Made by a program: the position numbers and the translations under genes
Source: Flavobacterium sp. I-STPP5a
GTDB taxonomy: Bacteria > Bacteroidota > Bacteroidia > Flavobacteriales > Flavobacteriaceae
Assembly (NCBI RefSeq): GCF_009764685.1
Contig: NZ_VHLM01000059.1
Location: 1 to 64,000 of the forward strand
DNA: 64,000 bases
Reading direction: 5' to 3'
Part shown: positions 7,766-16,400 of the stretch, one piece after another
How the letters are laid out: the number at the start of each line of letters is the position of its first letter
How positions within the stretch are numbered: the stretch's first letter is position 1
Notes under the pieces: model-generated
What the model was told of the DNA's origin: nothing
The model's input: only the letters and a program-made list of their open reading frames with translations
The model's database searches: none

Positions 7766-9901
7766 TTAGTTTTTAATTTCTTCTAAATCTAACAAAAAAC
7801 TATATTCTTTAGCCAGCTCTTTAAGCGCTTCAAAACGTCCAGACGCGCCACCATGCCCTGCATCCATGTTTGTATTTAAATACAACACCGTATCGTTAGT
7901 TTTTAGCGTACGCAGCTTTGCAACCCACTTTGCTGGCTCCCAATATTGTACTTGTGAGTCATGTAAACCCGTTGAAACATACATATTAGGATATTTTTGT
8001 GATTTTACGTTATCATAAGGAGAATAGGACAACATGTATTTGTAATATTTCTTTTCATTTGGATTACCCCATTCGTCATATTCACCTGTTGTAAGAGGAA
8101 TGGTATCATCAAGCATAGTTGAAATAACATCTACAAATGGCACTTGAGCAATAACACCATGGTATAATTCTGGAGCCATATTCACAACCGCTCCCATTAA
8201 TAAGCCACCTGCTGATCCGCCCTCGGCATACAAATGTTCTGGAGAAGTATATTTTTCTTGTATTAAATACTTGGAACAATCAATAAAATCCGTAAAAGTA
8301 TTTTTCTTTTTAAGCAATTTCCCGTCTTCGTACCATTGTCTTCCTAAATCTTCACCACCGCGAATGTGCGCAATGGCAAAAACAAAACCTCTATCTAAAA
8401 TAGACAAACGTGTTGATGAAAAATAAGTGTCCATTGTAACACCATAAGAACCATACGCATAAAGCAACACCGGATTAGTACCGTCTTTTTTCAAACCTTT
8501 TTTGTATACCATTGAAATTGGAACCTTAGTCCCATCAGTTGCTGTGGCCCAAACTCGCTCCTCTATGTAATTGTTTTTATCAAATTTTCCACCTAGAACT
8601 TGTTGCTCCTTCTTAACCTCTTTTTCTTTGGTCTTCATATTAAAGTCAATTACAGAAGATGGTGTTGCCAAGGATTGATAGCTGTAACGCAAAATATCAG
8701 TGTCAAAATCTACATTTGTAGTAGTGTAGGCATTGTAAGTTTCACTACCAAAAGGCAAATAATATTCTCCCGCACCACTCCAAGGCATGATACGAATATG
8801 ATTTAAACCATTAGAACGTTCTTCAACAACAAGATAGTTTCTGAAAATTTCAATATCTTCCAGCAATACATCTTCTCTGTGCGCAATGACATCCACCCAA
8901 TTTGCTTTTGCAGTAGCGCTTTCAGGAGTTTTCATCAACTTGAAATTTGTTGCTTTGTCTTTATTCGTCAAAATATAAAATGAATCTCCAAAATGTGAAA
9001 TACTATACTCTAAACCACGAACTCTAGGTTGAAAAACCTTAAATTCAGCATCAGGAGTATCTGAATTTAAAATTCTATATTCGGTAGTCAAGGTACTCCC
9101 CGATCCTATTACAATATATTTTTTTGATTTTTCCTTTCCAACGGAGACGTTGAAAGTATCGTCTTTTTCAAAAAACACTAGTACATCTTGATCCGAGTTT
9201 GTATTTAATTTATGCTTGAATACTTTATCAGAACGCAGTGTAACTTCATCTTGTTTGGTATAAAAAATCGTTTTATTGTCATTGGCCCACACAGAACTAC
9301 CAGTTGCATTTTCTATTTTATCAGAAAGAATTTCACCTGTTTCTAAATTCTTTACTTGAATGGTGTAAATACGTCTTCCAACGGTATCAACACCAAAACT
9401 AGCAAACTTGTTATCTGGACTTAAACTTAATCCACCTAATTGAAAATAAGAATGCCCTTTGGCTAAATCATTACAATTAAAAAGAATTTCTTCGGCAGCA
9501 GTTAAACTTCCTTTTTTTCTGGAGTAAATAGGATAATCTTTTCCTGTTTCAAAACGAGTAATGTAGTAATATCCATTATACAAGTAAGGTACTGATTCAT
9601 CATCTTCCTTAATACGAGATTTCATTTCCTCATACAATTCTTTCTGAAAACCTTTGGTATCTGCGGTCATAGCTTCATAATAACTGTTTTCTTGATTTAA
9701 ATAATCAATAACCTCTGGATTTTCTCTTTTGTTTAACCAAAAATAATTATCCACACGAGTATCGCCGTGTTTCTCTAAAACCGTTGGAATTATTTTTGCT
9801 AAAGGTGCTTTTATATTTTCAGACATTTGCTGTGCGTTTATTTTAGTTATTGAAAGTGCAAAAATAAGACAAAGGCCACTTAGTAAAACGTTATTTTTCA
9901 T
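7766..9901 (-). CDS. S9 family prolyl oligopeptidase (oligopeptidase B-like), secreted
   Basis: A 711-residue serine peptidase. A signal peptide (MKNNVLLSGLCLIFALSITKINAQ) implies export to the periplasm. An N-terminal beta-propeller domain (about 35-430) is followed by the alpha/beta-hydrolase domain. The nucleophile serine is in GGSAGGLLMG (about S563) and the catalytic histidine in MDAGHGGASGRFE near the C-terminus. Mature N-terminus NIKAPLAKIIPTVLEKHGDTRVDNYFWL is typical of the oligopeptidase B branch, which cleaves short peptides, often after basic residues. Start taken at 9901, where the signal peptide begins, rather than 9925. It is divergent from the ybaB-like gene. Confidence 0.9.
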   Translation of the reverse strand: MKNNVLLSGLCLIFALSITKINAQQMSENIKAPLAKIIPTVLEKHGDTRVDNYFWLNKRENPEVIDYLNQENSYYEAMTADTKGFQKELYEEMKSRIKEDDESVPYLYNGYYYITRFETGKDYPIYSRKKGSLTAAEEILFNCNDLAKGHSYFQLGGLSLSPDNKFASFGVDTVGRRIYTIQVKNLETGEILSDKIENATGSSVWANDNKTIFYTKQDEVTLRSDKVFKHKLNTNSDQDVLVFFEKDDTFNVSVGKEKSKKYIVIGSGSTLTTEYRILNSDTPDAEFKVFQPRVRGLEYSISHFGDSFYILTNKDKATNFKLMKTPESATAKANWVDVIAHREDVLLEDIEIFRNYLVVEERSNGLNHIRIMPWSGAGEYYLPFGSETYNAYTTTNVDFDTDILRYSYQSLATPSSVIDFNMKTKEKEVKKEQQVLGGKFDKNNYIEERVWATATDGTKVPISMVYKKGLKKDGTNPVLLYAYGSYGVTMDTYFSSTRLSILDRGFVFAIAHIRGGEDLGRQWYEDGKLLKKKNTFTDFIDCSKYLIQEKYTSPEHLYAEGGSAGGLLMGAVVNMAPELYHGVIAQVPFVDVISTMLDDTIPLTTGEYDEWGNPNEKKYYKYMLSYSPYDNVKSQKYPNMYVSTGLHDSQVQYWEPAKWVAKLRTLKTNDTVLYLNTNMDAGHGGASGRFEALKELAKEYSFLLDLEEIKN

Positions 9902-9911
9902 GATTCTTTTA

Positions 9912-9941
9912 TTGAATTGAAACACTAAAGTAGTAAATTTG
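9912..9941 (+). promoter_or_regulatory. Canonical Bacteroidetes promoter of the ybaB-like gene
   Basis: TTG (9912-9914), 19-bp spacer, TAAATTTG (9934-9941): a full match to the -33/-7 consensus of Flavobacterium, 26 bp before the ATG. Confidence 0.75.
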
Positions 9942-9967
9942 TAGTTAAAACTTAAAATAATTTCAAC

Positions 9968-10288
9968 ATGGACTTAATGGGCATGATGGGTAAATTAAAA
10001 GAAACCCAACAAAAAATTGAAGATACTAAGAAAAGACTAGACACTGTTCTTATTGATGAACAAAGTACTGATGGCTTATTAAAAGTAACATTAACTGCTA
10101 ACAGAGCTTTAAAATCAATACGAATTGATGACGCTTTATTAGAAGATAAAGAACAATTAGAGGATTATTTAATTCTGGTTTTAAATAAAGCCATTGAAAA
10201 GGCTACTAAAACAAATGAAGCAGAACTTGATGCTGTCGCTAAAATGGACATGCCAATGATTCCTGGAATGGACAACTTGTTCAAGTAA
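9968..10288 (+). CDS. YbaB/EbfC family nucleoid-associated protein
   Basis: A 106-residue homodimeric DNA-binding protein. It shows the family pattern: an N-terminal amphipathic helix [24 protein letters not shown], a beta sheet segment ([19 protein letters not shown]), a long helix ([17 protein letters not shown]), and a Met/Pro/Gly-rich tail [11 protein letters not shown]. It has its own canonical promoter. In many bacteria the gene follows dnaX or precedes recR; here neither is adjacent. Confidence 0.88.
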   Translation: MDLMGMMGKLKETQQKIEDTKKRLDTVLIDEQSTDGLLKVTLTANRALKSIRIDDALLEDKEQLEDYLILVLNKAIEKATKTNEAELDAVAKMDMPMIPGMDNLFK

Positions 10289-10307
10289 TCGAGAGAATAT
10301 GAGTTTG

Positions 10308-10346
10308 TGAATTATGAGTTTTTAAATTGTCAAAACTCATAATTCA
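10308..10346. terminator. Perfect inverted repeat, likely bidirectional terminator
   Basis: A perfect 15-bp inverted repeat: TGAATTATGAGTTTT (10308-10322) and AAAACTCATAATTCA (10332-10346), between two convergent genes. Such AATTATGA-type palindromes are frequent between Flavobacterium genes. Confidence 0.6.
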
Positions 10347-10361
10347 TAACTTATACTTTAT

Positions 10362-11384
10362 TTATACCAATTTCTGCAACGTTTCTAATACATAAGTATG
10401 CATTACTTCTTTATAATCAAGATGCGTTACAATTCTTAATTTTCCGTGTCCCATAGAACTGATAAAGATATTTTTTTGCTTCAAGAGTTCAATAAGATTT
10501 TTCTCGATACAATTTGGAACCAAAGAAAATATTAAAATATTAGTTTCAACTGGTTCTACAGATGCTACCCAACTTGTTTTCTTCAACACTTCGGCAATTT
10601 CCTTTGCTCTACGGTGATCTTCGGCTAACCTCGTGATATTATTTTCAAGAGCATACAATCCAGCTGCTGCTAGATATCCTACCTGACGCATTCCGCCACC
10701 AAGTATTTTCCGAATACGCAATGCTCTGTGAATTGTTTCTTTATCACCCAATAGTACAGAACCAATAGGAGCTCCTAAACCTTTTGACAAACATACTGAA
10801 ATGGTGTCAAAAATTTTACCATACGCTTTAGGATCTTGATTTTTAGCAACCAAAGCATTCCAAATACGAGCTCCATCTAAGTGAAACTTTAAATGATTGG
10901 CATCACAAACAGCTTTTATTTTTTGTAAATCTTCTAGTTCATAGCAAGCACCGCCACCTTTGTTTGTTGTATTTTCAACACATACTAAACTTGTTAATGG
11001 GCTATGATAAAACTCTGGATCATTAATCGCCGCTGCAACTTGGTCAGCAGTAATCATGCCTCGATTTCCATCTAGTAGACAACAAGAAACTCCACTATTA
11101 AAGGAAACTCCGCCTCCCTCATAATGATACACGTGTGCATATTTATCAGCTATTAACTGCTCCCCTGGCTGGGTGTGAAGCTTAATTGCAGTTTGATTGG
11201 CCATAGTCCCCGATGGAAAAAAGAGACCTGCCTCCATACCAAACATTTGAGCTACTCTAGCTTCAAGTTCAATAACGGTAGGATCTTGTTTATACACATC
11301 GTCACCAACTACAGCATTTAACATGTGAACTAGCATTTCACGAGATGGCTTTGTAATGGTATCGCTAATTAAATTTATTTCCAT
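10362..11384 (-). CDS. ltaE: Low-specificity L-threonine aldolase
   Basis: PLP enzyme that cleaves L-threonine or L-allo-threonine to glycine and acetaldehyde. 340 residues, standard length. Landmarks: N-terminal SDTITKPSREM and VGDDVYKQDPTV, the substrate-stacking segment FPSGTMANQTA, KFHLDGARIWNA, and the Schiff-base lysine in SVCLSKGLGAPIGS. It faces prfB head to head. It supplies glycine or recycles threonine and may connect with gcvT. No unusual features. Confidence 0.93.
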   Translation of the reverse strand: MEINLISDTITKPSREMLVHMLNAVVGDDVYKQDPTVIELEARVAQMFGMEAGLFFPSGTMANQTAIKLHTQPGEQLIADKYAHVYHYEGGGVSFNSGVSCCLLDGNRGMITADQVAAAINDPEFYHSPLTSLVCVENTTNKGGGACYELEDLQKIKAVCDANHLKFHLDGARIWNALVAKNQDPKAYGKIFDTISVCLSKGLGAPIGSVLLGDKETIHRALRIRKILGGGMRQVGYLAAAGLYALENNITRLAEDHRRAKEIAEVLKKTSWVASVEPVETNILIFSLVPNCIEKNLIELLKQKNIFISSMGHGKLRIVTHLDYKEVMHTYVLETLQKLV

Positions 11385-11420
11385 AGTATTCTTTTATTTT
11401 CAGTGCGAATGGTTCGCGAA

Positions 11421-11450
11421 TTGTCCCTTTGTAAAAAATTTCTATTTTTG
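11421..11450 (+). promoter_or_regulatory. Canonical promoter of prfB
   Basis: TTG (11421-11423), 19-bp spacer, TATTTTTG (11443-11450). Transcription would start near 11456, giving a leader of about 105 nt. Confidence 0.75.
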
Positions 11451-11563
11451 CAGCACAAATTTACACAATACGGTTTGTATATTGCAAAAAGTTCCGTTAA
11501 AACTAAAACAATTGAACAAACGGAATAGTACAAATCGATTTCTAAAAAAATAAAAACTAACTT

Positions 11564-12659
11564 ATGACAACTACCGAACAAATAAAAGGTATTGTGGAGC
11601 GCCTTGGTGCGTTGAGGAGGTATCTTTGACGTTGATGCCAAATTAATTGAGATTTCAAACGAAGAAGAAAAAACCTTTGCACCTGATTTTTGGAATACTC
11701 CAAAAGAGGCAGAACTATTGGTGAAAAATCTTCGAAATAAGAAAAAGTGGATAGAAGATTACAATTTGGCTGTTGAAATGACAGACGAACTGGAACTTGC
11801 TTACGAATTTTATAAAGAAGGAGAACTCACACCCGAAGAACTTGACGCACAATTCAATGCTACTAATAATCACATTGAAGCTATAGAATTTAAAAACATG
11901 CTCTCGGATGAAGGGGACACACTTAGTGCTGTAGTACAAATTACAGCTGGCGCAGGTGGAACAGAAAGTTGTGACTGGGCCGAAATGCTCATGAGAATGT
12001 ACATGATGTGGGGCGAAAAATACGGTTATAAAATTAAAGAGTTGAACTTTCAAAAAGGAGATGCTGCCGGAATAAAAACGGTAACCCTTGAGTTTGAAGG
12101 AGATTATTCTTTTGGATATCTTAAAGGAGAAAACGGAGTACATCGATTGGTGCGTATTTCGCCTTTTGATAGTAATGCTAAAAGACATACCTCTTTTGTT
12201 TCAGTATATGTTTACCCCTTAGTTGATGACAGTATAGAAATTGAAATCAACCCTGCTGATATTGAAATAACGACCTCTCGATCTAGTGGTGCAGGTGGAC
12301 AAAATGTCAACAAGGTAGAAACTAAAGTACAACTGTTTCATAAACCTACCGGAATACAAATTCAATGTTCTGAAACGCGTTCGCAACAAGACAACAGACA
12401 ACGAGCCATGCAAATGTTACGTTCGCAATTGTATGAAATTGAATTGAAAAAGAAGCAAGCACAACGCGCCGATATTGAAGCTGGAAAAATGAAAATTGAA
12501 TGGGGATCACAAATACGCAACTACGTAATGCAACCCTATAAATTAGTCAAAGATGTACGAACTGGCTATGAAACCAGCAACGTTGATGGAGTGATGAATG
12601 GAGAAATTGACGAATTCTTAAAAGCCTATCTCATGATGATGGGACAAAAAGAATCATAA
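11564..12659 (+). CDS. prfB: Peptide chain release factor 2 with programmed +1 frameshift
   Basis: RF2 recognises UAA/UGA and triggers peptide release. The gene is in two phases. ATG 11564 opens 21 codons ending TAT CTT, followed by in-frame TGA (11627-11629); a +1 slip on CTT-T continues as GAC GTT GAT (11628 onward, DVDAKLIE), giving a product of about 364 residues, the normal RF2 length. The catalytic GGQ is in [11 protein letters not shown] (about 244-246), and the stop-codon recognition tripeptide SPF is in [16 protein letters not shown]. The slip cassette has AGGAGG three bases before CTTTGAC, the classic autoregulatory arrangement: low RF2 promotes the shift. The frame from 11718 alone would be a truncated product. 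Confidence 0.96.
11615..11630 (+). promoter_or_regulatory. prfB programmed +1 frameshift site
   Basis: AGGAGG TAT CTT TGA C: an internal Shine-Dalgarno-like hexamer (11615-11620), slippery CTTT and the UGA stop with a following C, a weak termination context. Matches the well-known RF2 recoding cassette. Confidence 0.95.
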
Positions 12660-12664
12660 AAGAT

Positions 12665-12705
12665 AAAATCCTACACAATCCTATTTTGTGTAGGATTTTT
12701 GGTTT
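12665..12705 (+). terminator. Terminator after prfB
   Basis: Perfect 14-bp stem AAAATCCTACACAA / TTGTGTAGGATTTT with a 7-nt loop and T-rich tail. Confidence 0.8.
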
Positions 12706-12723
12706 TTTTTAAACATCACACTT

Positions 12724-13470
12724 ATGAAAACCTTTTTTACATCACTTATATTATTGACTTCTTTTCACGTTTTTGCACAAAACAAAATTTATTTTACTGA
12801 GGATTTTAAAGAACTTCCCAACGCAGAGACAGCAAAATATTACAGTATATTCGAACAAAAAGACAAAGGTACCACCCGAACCACTTTTTATATAAATGAT
12901 ACGATTTACTCTAAGAATTACTTTTCTAACTATAAAAAAAGACAAATTGATGGTACGTTAGAACGATGGTATTCTAACAAAAAAAAAAAATCTTTAGCGA
13001 TTTATGTAAAAGGAAAACAAGAAGGTCCACAAACTCGTTACTATGAATCTGGAAAAGTAAAGCGAATCGAAAACTTCCTAAATGGTTCCTTTGTTGATGG
13101 AAAATGATTTGATGAAAATGGAATAGAAATTGCGTTTTTTCCTTACTCCGTAAAAGCAGAATTCCCTGGAGGAGAAAAAGCTTTTCATGACTTCATTGCC
13201 TCTGATTTTAAAAAACCAAACAATAGTTTTGGCCAAGTTATAATTGGATTTTCAGTAGAATTGGATGGTTCTTTAAATCATTTTGAAGTAATAAAAAGTA
13301 TCAATAAAGAAATTGATTTAGCAGTAATCAAAACATTAGTAAGAAGTCCAAAATGGCTTGCTGGAAAAATTGATGGCAAGGCAATCGTAACAAAGCACAA
13401 ACTTCCGATTACATTACAATTATTTGAAGAAAAACAATCAAAAATTGTTCGAACTAAAATGGAAGATTAA
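12724..13470 (+). pseudogene. Secreted MORN-repeat / TonB-C-like protein with one in-frame TGA
   Basis: One continuous frame of 248 codons is interrupted only by TGA at 13105-13107. The first part has a signal peptide (MKTFFTSLILLTSFHVFAQ) and MORN-like antitoxin repeats (GTLERWYSNKKK, GPQTRYYESGKVKRIENFLNG). The part after the stop reads FDENGIEIAFFPY, then EFPGGEKAFHDFI and a TonB-C-like domain (FGQVIIGFSVELDGSLNHFEVIKS ... LVRSPKWLAGKIDGKAI). That order, MORN repeats then the PxFPGG segment and TonB-C, is a common Bacteroidetes architecture, so the two halves were one gene. The stop replaces a codon one base away from Cys (TGT/TGC) or Trp (TGG). A 127-residue truncated product may still be secreted. 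Confidence 0.78.
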
Positions 13471-13536
13471 TTAGGATAACTAAGGGTAAATTCTTTTATT
13501 TGAAAAATATTTAACTCATAAACATCCTATTTTTTA

Positions 13537-14535
13537 ATGAAATCCTATACAATTCTAGAAATAAATGAAATTCTGAAAGGAGAAATTATTGGATCAACCC
13601 TAACTGGCATTACCGCACCAGAGCAATTAGAAGCAGCAAGTGCTACTGATATTTCATTTATTGGCAACAAAAAGTACGAAAAATTATGGAATTCATCAAA
13701 GGCTTGTGCAGCTATAGTAAATGAGGATATTAGTATTGAACCTGGTGAAAACCGTGCCTTCATCAAAGTAAAGAACGCTGACTTAGCCATGTCACAAGTA
13801 CTTGAGCTTTTTGCTCCACCTACTCCAATATTCAACGTAGCCATACATCCTACAGCAGTAATTGATGCTAGTGCAAAAATTTGCAATGGCGTTCAGATTG
13901 GGGCAGGATGTTATGTAGGTCCTAATGTGGTAATAGGTGATAATAGCACTATATATCCTAACGTAACAATTTTAGACGAATCAACTATTGGTAAAAACAC
14001 AGTTATTTGGTCTGGTACCGTGATCAGGGAACGCTGTCATGTTGGTAACGATTGCATCATACACCCCAATGCTACAATTGGAGCAGATGGCTTTGGTTTT
14101 AGACCTGATCCACAACGCGGCCTGGTTAAAATCCCTCAAATAGGCAATGTAATCATTGGTAATAATGTAGAAATTGGAGCCAATTCTTGCATAGATAGAG
14201 GTAAATTTAGTTCAACAGTACTAGGTGACGGTTGTAAAATTGACAACCTTGTACAAATAGGTCATAATAGCAAATTAGGTAAATTTTGTATCATGGCAGG
14301 TAATAGCGGACTTGCTGGTTCAGTAACATTAGGTAACGGCGTTATTATTGGCGGAAGCGCTTCAATAAAAGACCATACAATTATTGGCGATGGTGCTATT
14401 GTGGGTGCGGGATCAGGTGTAATAGGTGATATTGCAGCCGGTAAAACCATGCTTGGCTACCCCGCTATAGAAGCTCGAGACACCTTAAGACAATGGGCTA
14501 TACTAAGAAAACTGCTAAACGAATCAAAAAAATAA
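13537..14535 (+). CDS. lpxD: UDP-3-O-(3-hydroxyacyl)glucosamine N-acyltransferase
   Basis: Third step of lipid A synthesis, adding the N-linked hydroxyacyl chain from acyl-ACP. 332 residues. An N-terminal uridine-binding domain (about 1-100) precedes a left-handed beta-helix of hexapeptide repeats (VQIGAGCYVGPNVVIGDNS and onward). The catalytic histidine is in QIGHN (H243), and the C-terminal helix holds RQWAILRKLL. Followed by a strong terminator. Other lipid A genes are not in the window; it is a stand-alone copy, and Flavobacteria often carry more than one lpxD. Confidence 0.93.
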   Translation: MKSYTILEINEILKGEIIGSTLTGITAPEQLEAASATDISFIGNKKYEKLWNSSKACAAIVNEDISIEPGENRAFIKVKNADLAMSQVLELFAPPTPIFNVAIHPTAVIDASAKICNGVQIGAGCYVGPNVVIGDNSTIYPNVTILDESTIGKNTVIWSGTVIRERCHVGNDCIIHPNATIGADGFGFRPDPQRGLVKIPQIGNVIIGNNVEIGANSCIDRGKFSSTVLGDGCKIDNLVQIGHNSKLGKFCIMAGNSGLAGSVTLGNGVIIGGSASIKDHTIIGDGAIVGAGSGVIGDIAAGKTMLGYPAIEARDTLRQWAILRKLLNESKK

Positions 14536-14561
14536 AACCTTTATTTTTATCACATTCATAA

Positions 14562-14591
14562 AAAAAACAGAAGTTCGCTTCTGTTTTTTTT
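14562..14591 (+). terminator. Terminator after lpxD
   Basis: Stem AAAACAGAAG / CTTCTGTTTT capped by a TTCG tetraloop and followed by T residues. Confidence 0.85.
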
Positions 14592-14698
14592 ATTTAAAAC
14601 CAAAATAAAAACATTATTTTGATTTTACTTGATAAGATAATCAAGGTATATTTAGTAGTATTTTGTATTTTAGCTGAAACTTTTTAATCGAATAAATC

Positions 14699-16327
14699 AT
14701 GGATTTAAACTTCAATAAAAATGAAGACCACAATAAACTTCTACTCTCTGCTTTACGTCAAAAATTAAGTACCGTAAAATTAGGAGGTGGAGAAAAACGC
14801 ATTCAAAAATTACATAGTGAGGGCAAAATGACTGCCAGAGAACGAATAGATTACTTACTAGATGCAAAGGCTAAAAGTATAGAAATTGGAGCTTTTGTTG
14901 GAGAAGGAATGTATGCTGAACATGGTGGCTGCCCCTCTGGTGGAGTTGTTGTAAAAATAGGCTATATAAGAGGCAAACAATGTATTGTAGTTGCAAATGA
15001 TGCTACTGTAAAAGCAGGTGCTTGGTTTCCTATAACTGCTAAAAAGAACCTTAGAGCACAAGAGATTGCAATGGAAAATAGATTGCCTATCATTTATTTA
15101 GTGGATAGTGCCGGAGTTTATTTGCCATTGCAAGACGAAATTTTTCCAGATAAAGAACATTTTGGTCGTATTTTTAGAAATAACGCACACATGAGCAGCA
15201 TGGGTATTACCCAAATTGCAGCTGTAATGGGTAGTTGTGTAGCAGGTGGTGCCTACTTACCTATCATGAGTGATGAGGCTATGATTGTGGATAAAACGGG
15301 TAGTATTTTCTTAGCGGGTAGCTACTTGGTAAAAGCAGCCATTGGAGAAAGCATTGATAATGAAACCCTTGGCGGAGCTACAACACATTGCGAAATTTCT
15401 GGAGTGACTGATTATAAAGCGAAAGATGATAAAGATGCTCTTGATCGTATAAAAAATATTGTTGACAAGATTGGTGATTTTGATAAAGCTGGATACAATC
15501 GCATAAAAGCTGAAAAACCAAAATTTGATGAAAATGAAATGTATGGTATATTGCCAAAAGCACGTAGCGAGCAATATGATATGATGGACATCATCAACAG
15601 ATTAATAGACAACTCTGAATTTGACACGTACAAAGATGGTTATGGACAAACCATAATTACTGGTTATGCTAGAATTGATGGTTGGGCTGTAGGGATAATT
15701 GCCAATCAAAGAAAAGTGGTTAAAACTAAAAATGGAGAAATGCAATTTGGAGGCGTAATCTATTCGGATAGTGCTGATAAAGCCACCCGATTTATTGCCA
15801 ATTGCAACCAGAAAAAAATTCCGTTAGTTTTCATTCAAGATGTAACTGGTTTTATGGTGGGATCAAAATCTGAACATGGCGGAATTATAAAAGATGGAGC
15901 CAAATTAGTAAATGCAGTGTCTAACTCAGTAGTACCAAAATTCACCGTGATTGTTGGTAATTCTTATGGTGCTGGAAATTATGCCATGTGTGGTAAAGCG
16001 TATGATCCTAGATTAATTTTTGCTTGGCCAAGTGCTGAACTAGCTGTAATGGGAGGAACACAGGCCGCAAAAGTACTTGCACAAATAGAAGCCTCATCGC
16101 TAAAGGCAAAAGGTGAAGTGGTTGATGAAAGTAAAGAAAAAGAGTTATTTGACAAAATAAAAGCAAGATACGACGAACAGGTTTCTCCTTATTATGCAGC
16201 CTCAAGATTATGGACTGATGCTATTATTGATCCATTAGATACCAGAACTTGGATCTCTATGGGGATTGAAGCGGCAAACCACGCTCCTATTGAAAAGAAA
16301 TTCAATTTAGGCGTTATTCAAGTATAA
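14699..16327 (+). CDS. Acyl-CoA carboxylase beta (carboxyltransferase) subunit
   Basis: Carboxyltransferase half of a biotin-dependent acyl-CoA carboxylase. 542 residues with the paired crotonase-like domains. N-terminal HSEGKMTARERIDYLLD, the acyl-CoA site around VDSAGVYLPLQDEIFPDKEHFGRIF, and the biotin-side oxyanion region GNSYGAGNYAMCGKAYDPR are all present. The segment MGSCVAGGAYLPIMSDEA and length resemble methylcrotonyl-CoA carboxylase beta more than propionyl-CoA carboxylase, but the substrate is not certain. The biotin carboxylase partner is not adjacent. It is monocistronic with a terminator shared with the convergent menE. Confidence 0.88.
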   Translation: MDLNFNKNEDHNKLLLSALRQKLSTVKLGGGEKRIQKLHSEGKMTARERIDYLLDAKAKSIEIGAFVGEGMYAEHGGCPSGGVVVKIGYIRGKQCIVVANDATVKAGAWFPITAKKNLRAQEIAMENRLPIIYLVDSAGVYLPLQDEIFPDKEHFGRIFRNNAHMSSMGITQIAAVMGSCVAGGAYLPIMSDEAMIVDKTGSIFLAGSYLVKAAIGESIDNETLGGATTHCEISGVTDYKAKDDKDALDRIKNIVDKIGDFDKAGYNRIKAEKPKFDENEMYGILPKARSEQYDMMDIINRLIDNSEFDTYKDGYGQTIITGYARIDGWAVGIIANQRKVVKTKNGEMQFGGVIYSDSADKATRFIANCNQKKIPLVFIQDVTGFMVGSKSEHGGIIKDGAKLVNAVSNSVVPKFTVIVGNSYGAGNYAMCGKAYDPRLIFAWPSAELAVMGGTQAAKVLAQIEASSLKAKGEVVDESKEKELFDKIKARYDEQVSPYYAASRLWTDAIIDPLDTRTWISMGIEAANHAPIEKKFNLGVIQV

Positions 16328-16342
16328 CATTCTTACCAATTA

Positions 16343-16387
16343 TAAAAAAAAGCATCCCGAAAGTATATTTTGGGATGCTTTTTTATT
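16343..16387. terminator. Bidirectional terminator between carboxylase and menE
   Basis: Stem AAAGCATCCCGAA / TTTGGGATGCTTT flanked by A-run and T-run, between convergent genes. Confidence 0.8.
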
Positions 16388-16400
16388 TACAGAAACTTTA

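Noticed and set aside
11718..12659. prfB starting at 11718 as an independent gene
   Set aside because: The frame joins the 11564 start through the standard RF2 frameshift site, and the N-terminal domain would otherwise be missing.
13105..13107. In-frame TGA as a selenocysteine codon
   Set aside because: No SECIS-like hairpin evident just downstream, Flavobacteria are not known to use selenocysteine generally, and the protein family is not a selenoprotein family; a nonsense mutation is simpler.
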